64,000 bases of DNA, taken from Drechslerella dactyloides (lineage: Eukaryota > Ascomycota > Orbiliomycetes > Orbiliales > Orbiliaceae). Below are positions 46,317 through 56,401 of the stretch, in pieces. The position numbers and the translations under genes were made by a program. The stretch covers positions 3,844,001 through 3,908,000 of the forward strand of contig JAGTWJ010000019.1 in NCBI GenBank assembly GCA_020064725.1, read 5' to 3'. The stretch's first letter is position 1. Every line of letters begins with the position of its first letter. The notes beneath the pieces were generated by a model that was given only the letters and a program-made list of their open reading frames with translations, was not told where the DNA came from and made no database searches.

Positions 46317-47595
46317 TTAGATGAAGTGCTCTTCCTTGCCCTGCTTCCAGCACTCGAGCAGCACGAGGATCTCCTGGCGGGCATCCCGGATGATGTTGTC
46401 CATCTTGATGTCGTTGCGGTCCAGGCCGAACGGGTTCTCGATCTCCTGCCCGATGCCCTCGATGCCGTAGAGGGTGAACGCGATGAGCGCGACCATTGGC
46501 ACGGAGACCCAGCTCCAGTCATCGACAATGGAGAAGGGGAGGAAGAGGCAGTACAATGACAAGACCTGCTTCATGTGGATCTATCGAACGGATATGTTAG
46601 TAACAGATTCCAGTTATTCCTGGCCGACGTGGTTCTTACCTGGTAGCAGACGGGAATCGGAGTGAGCCTGCGATATTAATGATTACGAGGTCAGCATACA
46701 ATCGGGGCATATAAAACTGGGTACGCCCAGTCTCATGGCTAGCGCACGAGGACACCTACATGATTGTCTCCATGTGCCCGTATCCGTCCACGATCGCGTT
46801 CAGTTGAGACGTCAACATGGACGCCTGCGGTGCCTGAAAATTGCCCCTCTTGTTCCCCTTGCGGATATATTTCTCGACGAAGAAGGACAGCTCAAGCGGT
46901 AGCCCGACGCCCCAGTTCTCGTGTCCTTGAACGCCAGGCGGCACTAGGCTGGTGTAGTCAGGCTCTTCCTCCGGATGCGGTAAGCCCCAGTCCCAGCGCA
47001 GGGACGAGCGCATGGCATACAGCATCGCAACCAGGACTTTGATCACCTTCTCGGTATCCTCGCGGTCCTCAGCAGAGTCGTTCGGTCCGCAGAGCATGAA
47101 ATACCGCGAGAGGTTGCGCACGCCGGAGACGATGTGGCCGACATCCTGGCGGCCGCCCCAGAAGCGCTCATATGAGGAGCTGTTGCGAAAGACAAGGAGC
47201 AGGCCGACGACGATGGACAGACTGGGGGTTACAGTGCTGGGCACGCCAAGGCTTATGTTCAGCCGCTCGTCGAGGAAGACGACGAGGGTGGTGAAGAGAG
47301 TGTAGAAGATGATGGGCCCAATGATTGCTATCGGCGCGAAATGTTAGATATGCGAATACATTGCGCATCCATTGATGCGGTGGATACGTGCTGGGTGATG
47401 TGAGGCTTGCTTACAGGCGTGGACGGAGCCCTTGATGAATCGCAGCGCGAGCGGCCATCTGTGCGACACAAGAATCAGCATGCATGTTCTCCCCGCTCGT
47501 GTGATGGTTGTGCGACAACGAGGTATCTCTCACCTGCGAGGCTTCTGGCGACTGCTGTGGAACCAGGGAAACGACTCTGAGCGAGCGACGGGCAT
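46317..47595 (-). CDS. Bestrophin-like (UPF0187) anion-channel protein
   Basis: Predicted multi-pass membrane protein of the bestrophin/YneE family, which form anion channels. Exons in transcript order: 47595-47534, 47458-47415, 47327-46760, 46667-46640, 46580-46317, giving 321 residues with all phases matching. The start MPVARSESF was chosen because its exon joins in phase to RRWPLALRFIKGSVHA. Membrane segments include IIGPIIFYTLFTTLVVFL, SLSIVVGLLLVFRN and VLSLYCLFLPFSIV. Family motifs are SSSYERFWGGRQDVG (Arg-Phe-Trp-Gly), NAIVDGYGHMETIMLTPIPVCYQIHMKQ and the C-terminal YGIEGIGQEIENPFGLDRNDIKMD. Exon 4 is only 28 nt and carries the TPIPVCYQ piece, so gene finders may miss it. Bases upstream (47596 on) are non-coding. 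Substrate ion and membrane location are not shown by the sequence. Confidence 0.9.
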
Positions 47596-50264
47596 CTTTG
47601 CGACAGGATGCGAACAAACAACTATAAATTACAATACCCCAGCGAAATTGTCGGATGGCTTTCTACAGCCAGAGAGAGTCGAGGCCAAAGGATGGGATGA
47701 GATGGGGAGAACAGCGACCAGCCATGGACCGTCCACTGGCGAACATCCACTATATCAACGTGCTGGGCTCAGCTGGGCAGCGGGAGCTGACAGCCCCAGC
47801 CTGCAGCCCAGTCGCCTTGTCATGGGCTGCGAGATACCAGAGATACCAGGACAAGCGCAAGCCAGCTGCGCTCACCTGTGCAGGCTTAGCGGGGCATCTG
47901 CATTGCATGTACCGTACCTTGTTTCGTTTGTTTCGTCCGCGAGACAAACCGTCTGCACCCCTGTCACAGTACAGTCCACATGAGGACGATTGACTGCGCC
48001 GAGCAGCTGCTTGCCCCGCGGCCCGCCGCAAGCCCACCGTGACATTCGAATTCCCGGCGACAAACGGGATCCGGATCACAAGAATTCCATGGATCCAATG
48101 CAACAGAGCAACACCACAGTCGAGCGGCGGCTTAATTAGGCTTTCCGGGTGGAAATTTTGGCGACTTATGTAGACTCAGTATATATAAGTTATTGTCACG
48201 GGATCAGTCATACCAGAGTTATACTGCCGGGATGGCTGGCAGGGCTGAGGGCTTTGTGCGTGCTTTTCGATATGCATATCAGTATCAAACCAAAGCTACT
48301 CCAGGCCCGCGACACAATGTGGAACAATTAGACGCTAACTGACTCCTGTATCCACATAGGTATTCTACGTCATAACTCTTGCAAATGCATCCGTTATCAA
48401 CTTGCAACATCAAATACTTGGTAAACGCGAGTAACAATATTTTTAATATTTATGCAAAGACTGAGGCCACCGCTTTACGTCGTTGAAGATTAAGTACCCG
48501 TTCTTTCAGTAAATACATCCGTTTACTGTGCGGCTTTGGCCCCGAATCGGTAGCCTGGTTACGACGAAGAGAAAACGGCCATTCTGACCCGTGTTACCTG
48601 TCGACTCCATGTTCGGTGTTCGCTCGAGTATCTGCACCTCAGTAGGTAGATCTTGACGATTTTAATGATCCCAGTGATATTGCATGTGAGAAGGATATAA
48701 TTCCCCATGATTTGTATTTCTCAAACTCCTGTTCGTCCATTTGACCTGTCGGTGATGTATGTATAAAGCATACCCTTACCCTATTTATTAATTATTAATT
48801 CTGCTATTTTGGTTACGGTACTGCTTTAGAACTGAAATACCTCAGTACGCGTACGTCCTCGTCAGGCAGATTCTGATGTCTATAGCTACGTAAGCTTTGT
48901 CCTACTGGCCTCTGCTCGATCCCAAGATCTAGACCATCAGACTTTGGATTTGGATATCGAATTTGCGGTAAAACCAGAACAACAATCAGATTCATCGCTG
49001 TATACATGTACGTTTGGACGATATAGTTGGCTCTCAGTATGTACAGGCTCGAGTCGTACGCATATATCCTTGACGGCAATCGTAGCTTTACACGTTTCAA
49101 TATGCATGTCTACGAGGTAGTTCGCGCATGTTGGCTTGTTCCAGAAACGTGCAGACGTGACAATTGGCTTTGATTTGAAGGCCTACTTAGTCCAATATCG
49201 ATATCAGGTCGCTTATTCGTCAAGGCGAATGTCGCTAATCGCGGATTCCCAGGAAATCATTTGTGACAATAGGCTGCGCTCGAATCGGAATATCAGTCAG
49301 CTCAAGGTTCAATTTAGCAGTAGTGTTACGCCAGCGAACTTTCGGCCTACGCGTATATGCAATTGAGAGCTCCACAGCTAGGTCAGATAATCTGGAGGGG
49401 TGTATTGATTTGGGAGGCCTAGGACATGTTCTCCCATATATTGCATATGAATGGCATAAACGACCATAGGTTAAGTGATCTTGATACCGCATTCGCTGGA
49501 CGAAGGCCGGATCGAATGCTAGTCATAACGCGATTGTATGTTGTCCAGTAGACTTGGTCAACAAGACGAAGCGTATATATATGCGTACGCAATTAATCGA
49601 ATCCAGATATAGCACGCTCGTCGATGTCGCTGTGTTGCAGGCGCCAAGAAAATCGATATTGCCAAAAAGCGAGCCTCTTCAACGTAATTCGATAAATACT
49701 ATAGAAACTTGCAGGACCTGATCTCATATGCAGGCTTGTATAACTGGCGATGTATCATACGCGTTACCATGCAGAAGGCGTGGGCTTCCGTGTTTCGCCT
49801 AGGCCTCGGGGAATGTGATCGGGTCGGGATTCGGGATTCGGACCAAGTGCTAGATATCGCGCAGAGCAAGCTCCCAACGGACTACGGTCGTCGGGCCCAC
49901 AGGGATCGGGTGGTGCTACAATAAGGCCGCATCGCCCGGCAGCTTCAACTGCGGGTTTTCATTCGCATGTGCGTGTCGCACTGACGGACTGTCGGCGACG
50001 CTGCTGGCCCGACCCTTGCCCGATCGATTGGCTTGGAATTGAGGATAGACGGGCTAGGCGGGGCGTTGGGAGGAGGGGAACCGGAGAGCCCCGCCATATC
50101 ACCTCATAAATACTCGACGGAGCACTAGCGAGCGTGGCTTCTTGAATCGAAAGCGCATCCTCGTCGAAACAATCAATCCGTCTCCATCACCAACCTCTCT
50201 CGCTCTATCGATACTGAGACCCCACTATCATTTCATCGGAATTGAAACGTGTGATATCGACGAC
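47596..50264. other. Intergenic region between bestrophin-like and TPI genes
   Basis: About 2.7 kb separating divergent genes. No supported coding sequence: the 183-codon frame at 47432-47983 is antisense to bestrophin exons 1-2 and featureless. The region 48150-49900 is AT-richer with frequent stops. The last 200 bp contain the TPI promoter and a CT-rich, ATG-free leader. Confidence 0.55.
50106..50112 (+). promoter_or_regulatory. TATA-like element of the TPI promoter
   Basis: ATAAATA lies about 155 bp upstream of the TPI start codon and just before a CT-rich leader without ATG, a layout common in highly expressed glycolytic genes of filamentous fungi. Assignment is by position and sequence only. 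Confidence 0.45.
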
Positions 50265-51300
50265 ATGGCGCGAAAGTTCTTCGTCGGAGGCAACTTCAAG
50301 GCCAACGGCTCCCTCAAGGCCATCCAGACGATCGTTGAAAACCTCAATGGTGCCAAACTGGACCCCAACGTCGGTACGCTACCACTCCATTCCCGTACCG
50401 AACTGTTTCTTGTATCCGAATATACGATCGTGTGTGTAATCGCTGCTGATCGTCGAATGCAGAGGTCGTCATTTCCCCACCAAGTCTCTTCCTCCTGACC
50501 ACCGCAGAGAAGGTCGACAGCAAGATCAAGGTCGCCGCTCAGAATGTCTTCGACAAGCCGGACGGCGCCTGGACCGGCGAATTGACCGTCAAGATGCTTA
50601 CTGAGCACGGCATCGAATGGGTTATCCTCGGCCACAGCGAACGTCGTACAATCTTCAAGGAGTCCTCGGAAGTACGTATCCGCTGCTAATCGTACGTACA
50701 GAAATCTGGCTGACGATGTCCCATCTAGTTCGTTGCCGATAAAACCAAGGCTGCCCTCGACAGCGGGTTGAACGTGATCCTCTGCATCGGCGAGACGCTC
50801 GAGGAGCGGGAGGCCGGCAAGACCATTGACGTCTGCTGCGGCCAGTTGAAGGCTGTTGTCGACAAGATCTCCACTGCCGACTGGTCGAAAGTGGTGATTG
50901 CATACGAGCCCGTTTGGTGAGTTGGTTTCTTGTTCTGTGAAATGGGATAATAGTTGAAGAGCAGCTCGTTCTAATGGTGGTATTGATATAGGGCCATCGG
51001 CACTGGCAAGGTTGCGACTACAGAGCAGGCGCAGGAGGCCCATGGTTCTCTCCGAGAATGGCTAGCAAAGAGTGTCTCCCCAGAAGTCGCTCAAGCCACC
51101 CGGATCCTCTACGGCGGCTCTGTCAACGAGAAGAACTGCAAGGACTTGGCTACACAGCCCGACATTGACGGCTTCCTCGTCGGTGGCGCTTCCCTTAAGC
51201 CTGCTTGTAAGTACTCTCTCTCCTCGAGATCCGTTGAATTAACTCTAGGTATACTAATTCGCATCACACAGTCGTCGATATCATCAACGCTAACCTCTGA
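50265..51300 (+). CDS. tpiA: Triosephosphate isomerase
   Basis: Interconverts dihydroxyacetone phosphate and glyceraldehyde 3-phosphate in glycolysis and gluconeogenesis. Exons 50265-50373, 50463-50671, 50729-50916, 50992-51206, 51272-51300; 249 residues, the standard length. Catalytic residues are all present: N10 and K12 in GGNFKANG, H94 in ILGHSERR, E166 in IAYEPVWAIGTGK, with the flexible phosphate-gripping loop following. The C-terminal phosphate-binding motif is LYGGSVNEKN and the protein ends FVDIINANL. Introns are 57-89 nt with regular GT-AG borders. ATG 50265 begins MARKFFVGGN, the expected start; the longer frame upstream reads the leader and is not coding. Single-copy essential metabolic gene; no oddities. 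Confidence 0.98.
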
Positions 51301-51605
51301 GCGATTCGCACGAACACCCACACCCTACGCTGTATATAGAAACTACGCGCGTTTGGACAGAGTGATGCCTTGACGGTCTTGGAAGCCCCGTGGAAAGGTT
51401 GAATAAGAATCCCTCATGACATTATCGTACAGTCCATGCGGTAGACGATAGATACGTGAACCTCGAACACCAGCGAAAAGACGCTCTATGACTTTTGGCA
51501 AAAATCCAGTAGATAACCCCAATACCCGGTAACAATCGAAATAGCAGACAGATGCCCGAGGATATAGATATATATAAAACGAGGTGTGTTGATCGGGTGG
51601 AATGA
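51301..51605. other. Convergent 3' region (TPI / Mrt4)
   Basis: These 305 bp between two convergent stop codons carry both 3' untranslated regions; no gene is visible. Confidence 0.6.
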
Positions 51606-52470
51606 TCAATCATCTTCCTCGTCCATGGTGTCAACTTCTCTGACTTCGCTATCTGCCGAACTCCAGTACCTGCGTTATCCCAGCCCGTCAGCGAGTGTTA
51701 CCATTACCGTTGGGATGGCGTGCTTAACTTACGCGATCAGCTTGACTTTGAATTCTGCCGTTACAACCCCGAATAGCTTCAGCAGCCTCGTCTGCTGACT
51801 GTTCAGCACATCGCCCTCCTCGCATACAGTATAGTCCTCGTTCAGCGTGACCTTCCCATTCACCAACCTCGTCGGCATGCCTAGTCCCCGCACCGTCGTC
51901 TCCAGCGAATGCGCCATTGGGACGTCTTCCTCCAGCGCGACCTCGCCACCGCGCGAGTAGACCGTCCCCGCGGGTATCGTGAAGGTTAGCGGCGACACCG
52001 CGCCGGCGCGGGCAAAGTCCATTGCGGAGAAGCTGTCGAAGAAGGTTGTGATTTCCTCTGGGGAGCGGCTGGTGAGCAGCAGGCCGACTTCGCCGTTCAT
52101 GTGCTTTGAGAGGACGGCGAGGTTTTCGCGGTATTCGTCTTCGCGGGTGGTGCCGAGGGCTTTGGCCATGACTTTTGTCTTGCCGAAGAATATCCTGTTG
52201 TCGTATCTGCTGTTAGTTCGTGCACTATGTATTTGTGTATGGGTATGTAAATGTGGAAAGAGATGAGGTGGTATTGTACCTGCTGTCCGAGAACTCGGTG
52301 CGGACTTCCTTGAGCTGCGCATTGCGCATGCTGGCGACGGAGAAGACCCAGACATAGGTGTACTCATCCAGCGCCTGGCGGATGGCGTCGTAGATGCGGA
52401 CGTTGTTCTCGCGGCCTTTCTTCTGCGTCTTCGTCAGGCTGACGAGCTTGTTCCGCTTTGATTTCGGCAT
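51606..52470 (-). CDS. mrt4: mRNA turnover protein 4, ribosome assembly factor
   Basis: Nucleolar P0-like factor that occupies the stalk site of pre-60S particles until exchanged for P0. Exons in transcript order: 52470-52280, 52206-51733, 51669-51606; 242 residues. N-terminus MPKSKRNKLVSLTKT and KKGRENNVRIYDAIRQ are typical of the family, followed by VWVFSVASMRNAQLKEVR and, after intron 1, RYDNRIFFGKTKVMAKALG. Residues SKHMNGEVGLLLTSRSPEEI and GMPTRLVNGKVTL (with the P0-like GLGMPT loop) follow. The frame of exon 2 meets a TAA within a perfect GTAAGT donor; splicing to an acceptor at 51670 adds AYWSSADSEVREVD and an acidic end, matching the family's AYW-containing tail. Divergent from Mdm10. 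An alternative acceptor 3 nt earlier exists in intron 1. Confidence 0.93.
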
Positions 52471-52757
52471 TGTTCAGGCGGTTGGTCTGTGTGGCTGGCG
52501 GGGTGGTGGATTCTTTGTCTCTCGAGGTTGAAAATTTCTGGGGACGGACGAGTTTGGCGCAGCGAAATTTTTGGCCGGGGTCAAGCTTGCGGCGGTAGCG
52601 CTAACGAACGAACGGACAAGCTGGTGTCGCAGAACCTCGAATCGAATCCACAACCTTCATCCACCTTTTGAACACAGCGTCACGACAGCATATTTTCAAG
52701 ATTGACGGGTCCCACGGCTACTCCCCGCTGCGCCGAGGCGGCCACCGGTTCGACAAG
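52471..52757. promoter_or_regulatory. Divergent promoter region (Mrt4 / Mdm10)
   Basis: Only 287 bp separate the start codons of two divergent genes, so both promoters and leaders must share it. No TATA box or known site was identified. Confidence 0.6.
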
Positions 52758-54216
52758 ATGCTCGGCTTCATGGAATACGTGCAGAAGTGCTTCTACCACG
52801 CGACGAAATGGGACGAAGACAACTCCTACGCCAACCTCAATGCCACTGCGAGAGGTACCACCTCCACGTATATAACTTCGCCGTGACGAATGATGCGATC
52901 GCTAATACGTCGAACGAATGACTGGCAGCGCTCCTGGACTTCCCGACGCCCAAGGGCCTCAAGATGAACCTGTCGTCGCTGTCGTCCCCAAACTTCGCGA
53001 CGTCCTACAGCATGGCGAGTCTCGGCGTCGTCGACGGCTCCGTATCATACCTGTTCTCGTCGCGGCCGCTGGACAACGCGCTCAGCAGCGGCGACGTGCA
53101 GCTCAAGGATGCCGTATCGGGGTACCGTGACTTACGGGAGATCATGAAGCCGGACGACCTGCGGGACTGGGAGATCTGGAAGGGCGGGGTCCGCGTGGAC
53201 CGAAGAGGTCGGCTGCCCCACCTCCTTCTCCACCCCTCTACAATACATTTCAAGGCGAAGGACGGCGTAGGTTAATTTGTGACTGGCAGTGCAGACACGC
53301 TCCTCTACGGTAGGATGTACCTCCCCGCCTCGACGCTCGAGGCACTCTACCTCCGCCGCCTAGCACCGACCCGACAGCTCAAGATCTCCGCCGTCAGCAA
53401 CTCGCGCCTGCCAAACGGCGGCACGATCCTCGCCCTCCTGCAGCAGGACAACGGCAAATGGTCAACGGAGTACTTGTACAGCACGGACGTCGCGCTAATC
53501 GGCATGCGCGGTCTCTACAACTTTGGCTTCGACCCGCGCAAGACTGTACCGCCAGTCCCACCGCTGGACCCGCGCAAGATCGCGGGCCGGTTCAGCGCCG
53601 GTGCGGAAGTCTACTATGGTATTCTGAATAAGAGCGGCGGCATGTCAACTGGCTTCCGGTACTCGACGCTGCCGTCGAACGTCGGCTCGCCGCTTACGGT
53701 CACGTTGACGGTTAACCCTCTCATGGGCCATTTTCAAGCGTCGTACGCGGTCAAGGCGGGTGAGGGGGCGGTTTTTTGCAGCCGGTATGATTTCAACATC
53801 TACTCTTACGAGAGCGATCTCGTGCTTGGCTGTGAATTGTGGAGGCGGAAGCAGGCGGATGATGCCGCTGCCGCTGGTGCTGCGTCTGGTGTGTCGGCGG
53901 GAAATAACACCGATGAGACGTGGCAGCCGGAGACGACGCTCGCTCGCCGTGGTGGCAGGGATGATGACGTGACGGGCGTGCTGAAGGCGAGGATTACGCA
54001 GAATTATAATATCGGGCTGCTTTGGGAGGGGCGTTACAAGCATCTCTTATTCAGTCTAGGTACGTTTTTCGATTTTTATCCTAAGGTGACAATTCTTTCA
54101 TTGGCGAGAAATTAATATCACTTCTCGGGTTGGGGATAATAGGCTCCAATATCGATCTCAAGCGCCGCGAGCAGCCGTTCAGAACGGTGGGGATCGAAGT
54201 CCAGTATAACTCCTGA
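52758..54216 (+). CDS. mdm10: Mdm10, outer-membrane beta-barrel of ERMES and SAM complexes
   Basis: Mitochondrial outer-membrane beta-barrel that anchors the ER-mitochondria encounter structure and assists Tom40 assembly in the SAM complex. Exons 52758-52854, 52929-53207, 53295-54059, 54143-54216; 404 residues. The N-terminus MLGFMEYVQKCFYHATKW, then NSYANLNATARALLDFPTP, KGLKMNLSSLSSPNFATSY and GSVSYLFSS match the family start closely. After intron 2 come DTLLYGRMYLPASTLEALYLRR, GMRGLYNFGFDP, RFSAGAEVYYGILNKSGG, TGFRYSTLP and the C-terminal GIEVQYNS (beta-signal-like). A Thr/Ala/Asp-rich insertion near residues 305-350 is variable in fungi. The donor of intron 2 (GTCGGC) is weak; the joined phase and the resulting RVDRRDTLLYG sequence support it. 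Confidence 0.94.
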
Positions 54217-54603
54217 GTACGGGGCGCCTTCCCGCTACGTGCAGCTCTCCTCTCAATACGATATCATAGAAGATATGGTATGACCAGACCCACCAAATTT
54301 TTGTTTTAAATCCAGCCGGAATCCAAAGAAGGAAGAAAAATGATATACGTGAGAGATCCGTACAAGACAAAACAAAGATATACGAACGCCTGCCCTGATG
54401 ATTTTGGCCGTAGTCTCCATACGCTCGGCCGTTTGCCCGTTGGAAGGAAAAGAAAAAAGAAGAGCAACAGAAAGAAGAAGGAAGAAAGGAGAACAGGACT
54501 GGGCTCCGCGAATTATAGATATGAATGTATGTGTGCCCTCCCCTTTATTCTCCAAAGCATTCCCATAGTTCCGATGGGAAAATACATGGCATAATAATTA
54601 TAA
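54217..54603. other. Convergent 3' region (Mdm10 / deaminase-like gene)
   Basis: These 387 bp between convergent stops include a purine-rich patch (about 54446-54495) and no gene. The frame at 54340-54594 translates that patch as Lys/Arg-rich sequence and is not credible. Confidence 0.6.
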
Positions 54604-56401
54604 TTATGCAGCCTTCCCATTCTCCTCGTGGTCCTGCTCGATGATCTCGTTGACGCTCTCGTCGTCATCGACGACGTCCAGGTCGTTTTCCTTGCCCCAT
54701 GCTAACAGCACGCTTCGCAGGCGGTCCTTCTCGGCGTGGTCGGCGAAGATGGCGTCGATGGAGTAGTACGCTAGATGCCAGAGCTCGTATCTGTTGATGC
54801 GGAAGTGCGTCGATGCGAGGTAGTGTTCGTTGGACAGCTCGCTCATAAAGACGCCGACGTCATCGGTCTAGCACAGGAATGAATACGTCAGTCCGATATC
54901 TCGTGCGGGAGAATTAGCCGGGGAATGGAGAATACTCACACCCAGTGCGACGGGGCAGTCGGTTCGCCACCAGTATTTGAAGTGGTGGTCCTGGAATCTG
55001 CCGCCCTCATGCCGGGACGGCAGCATCTTCGCGTAGACGTTGCACGATAGGCACAGCTCGATGCACAGCTTACGCTGGCGGATCTCGCGCAGGATTCTGT
55101 CGTCCGTGTGGATCGCATGGCCCAGGCGCTGCGGCTGGAAGGACAGCAGGATGTCTAGCTCGTCCTTGATCGGCTGGCGCTCGATTTCTGCGAAGTGGAG
55201 CGTGATGCCCAGGCCGCTTTCGCGGGCCTTGCGGAAGGCGTCGCGGAATATCCGGACGTCGCCAGCGCCAGGGTTACCGCAGAGGTCGACGCCGACTACG
55301 ATTCCCTCGTCGTTGCGAAGCTTGATCGCCATCTCGACGGTGTCCATTGCCTCTGCGGGCGTGTTCTGGCGGTCGATGGCGAGGATTAGGCGGGTGTGCA
55401 TTTTATCTGTCGGGAAGTCGCGGATGGTGGAGAGGATTGTGGCGACGTAGTTTTCCTTGGTCAGGCCCGTTTCTTCGAAGCCGCGGGGTATAGTCCGCAG
55501 CTCGAGGTAGGTGACGCCGTCGGCCTCGAAGTCGCGCAGGACGCGCTGGGTGGCGTATGCGACGCTCCATTCGCTGTTGACGAGGTTGTAGGTGTATTTC
55601 GAGAAGAGTGGGAAGAAGCTGGCGGGCCTGCACGTTTTAGCAAATCGATATAGAGTACCTACAAGCAGATGGAATGATTGTTGCCGGGGGATGTCTTACG
55701 TTTTCAGGTGAAAGTCGACCTTACCCGGGGGCATGGCCACGAGCGGGTCTTCGAGGGTGAAGTCCGGTTCCTGTTCTTTCCGTCTTCGCCATATTTCGCC
55801 CAAGGTCTCTCTCCTGATTGAGCCAGTGAGATGAGCATGTAGTTCCTTTTGCGAGGGACGGACAAAGGGAAAAGAAAGCACACCACGATATCAGTTTCCG
55901 GCAACTTGAACAGTAGAGCAGGTGGGTAGGCGCCACAACAATAGCACCGTATTCGGAAGATGTGAACGGATCTATAGCAAAAAGTACGCGTGCGACAACG
56001 AGTGAAGCACTGAGCGAACGGTAGATGTGGGTACGTCTAGCGTAGTGGAGAACGTAGAGGTTTTATGCAGCTGTGGCGGACGACGGCAGTTGCAAGCTGC
56101 GCTGCTAAGCTCGACGTGCGTGCGTGCGTGCGTCCGCCCTGCCGGACATGCGCTCACTTTTTCGCCGGGACATTACGTACAGCTACATGCATTTTCATGC
56201 ATGGTTCCTGGCGAGGGGACAGACCGCAACGGAACATGCGCAATAAGGGGATTCGACATCGATATATCGACGGAGAGAACTTACAATCTTCGGCAGACGC
56301 TTGCAGAAATCCAGGTCGGGATACTCGTGCGGTGGCAGGCCGGCGGGGGAGTCCAGTGCGCTGATTACAGAGGTGTCGTCGATTATTGCTGTTGCCATCA
56401 T
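54604..56401 (-). CDS. Adenosine/N6-methyl-AMP deaminase-like protein
   Basis: Metal-dependent deaminase of the ADA superfamily, ADAL branch; relatives hydrolyse N6-methyl-AMP to IMP, others adenosine. Exons in transcript order: 56401-56285, 55845-55700, 55627-54940, 54867-54604; 404 residues with matching phases. Exon 1 (MMATAIIDDTSV...) ends with CKRLPKI and exon 2 opens with ELHAHLTGSIRRETLGEIW, restoring the family LPKIELHAHL motif whose two His bind zinc. The donor is a perfect GTAAGT but the intron is 439 nt. Later motifs are YLELRTIPRGFEE, VVGVDLCGNPG, ITLHFAEIE (catalytic His and Glu), RLGHAIH, ELCLSCNVY and the TDDVGVF metal Asp pair split as VALG/TDD by intron 3. An acidic tail ends the protein. 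Without exon 1 there is no in-frame ATG ahead of ELHAHL. Confidence 0.88.
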
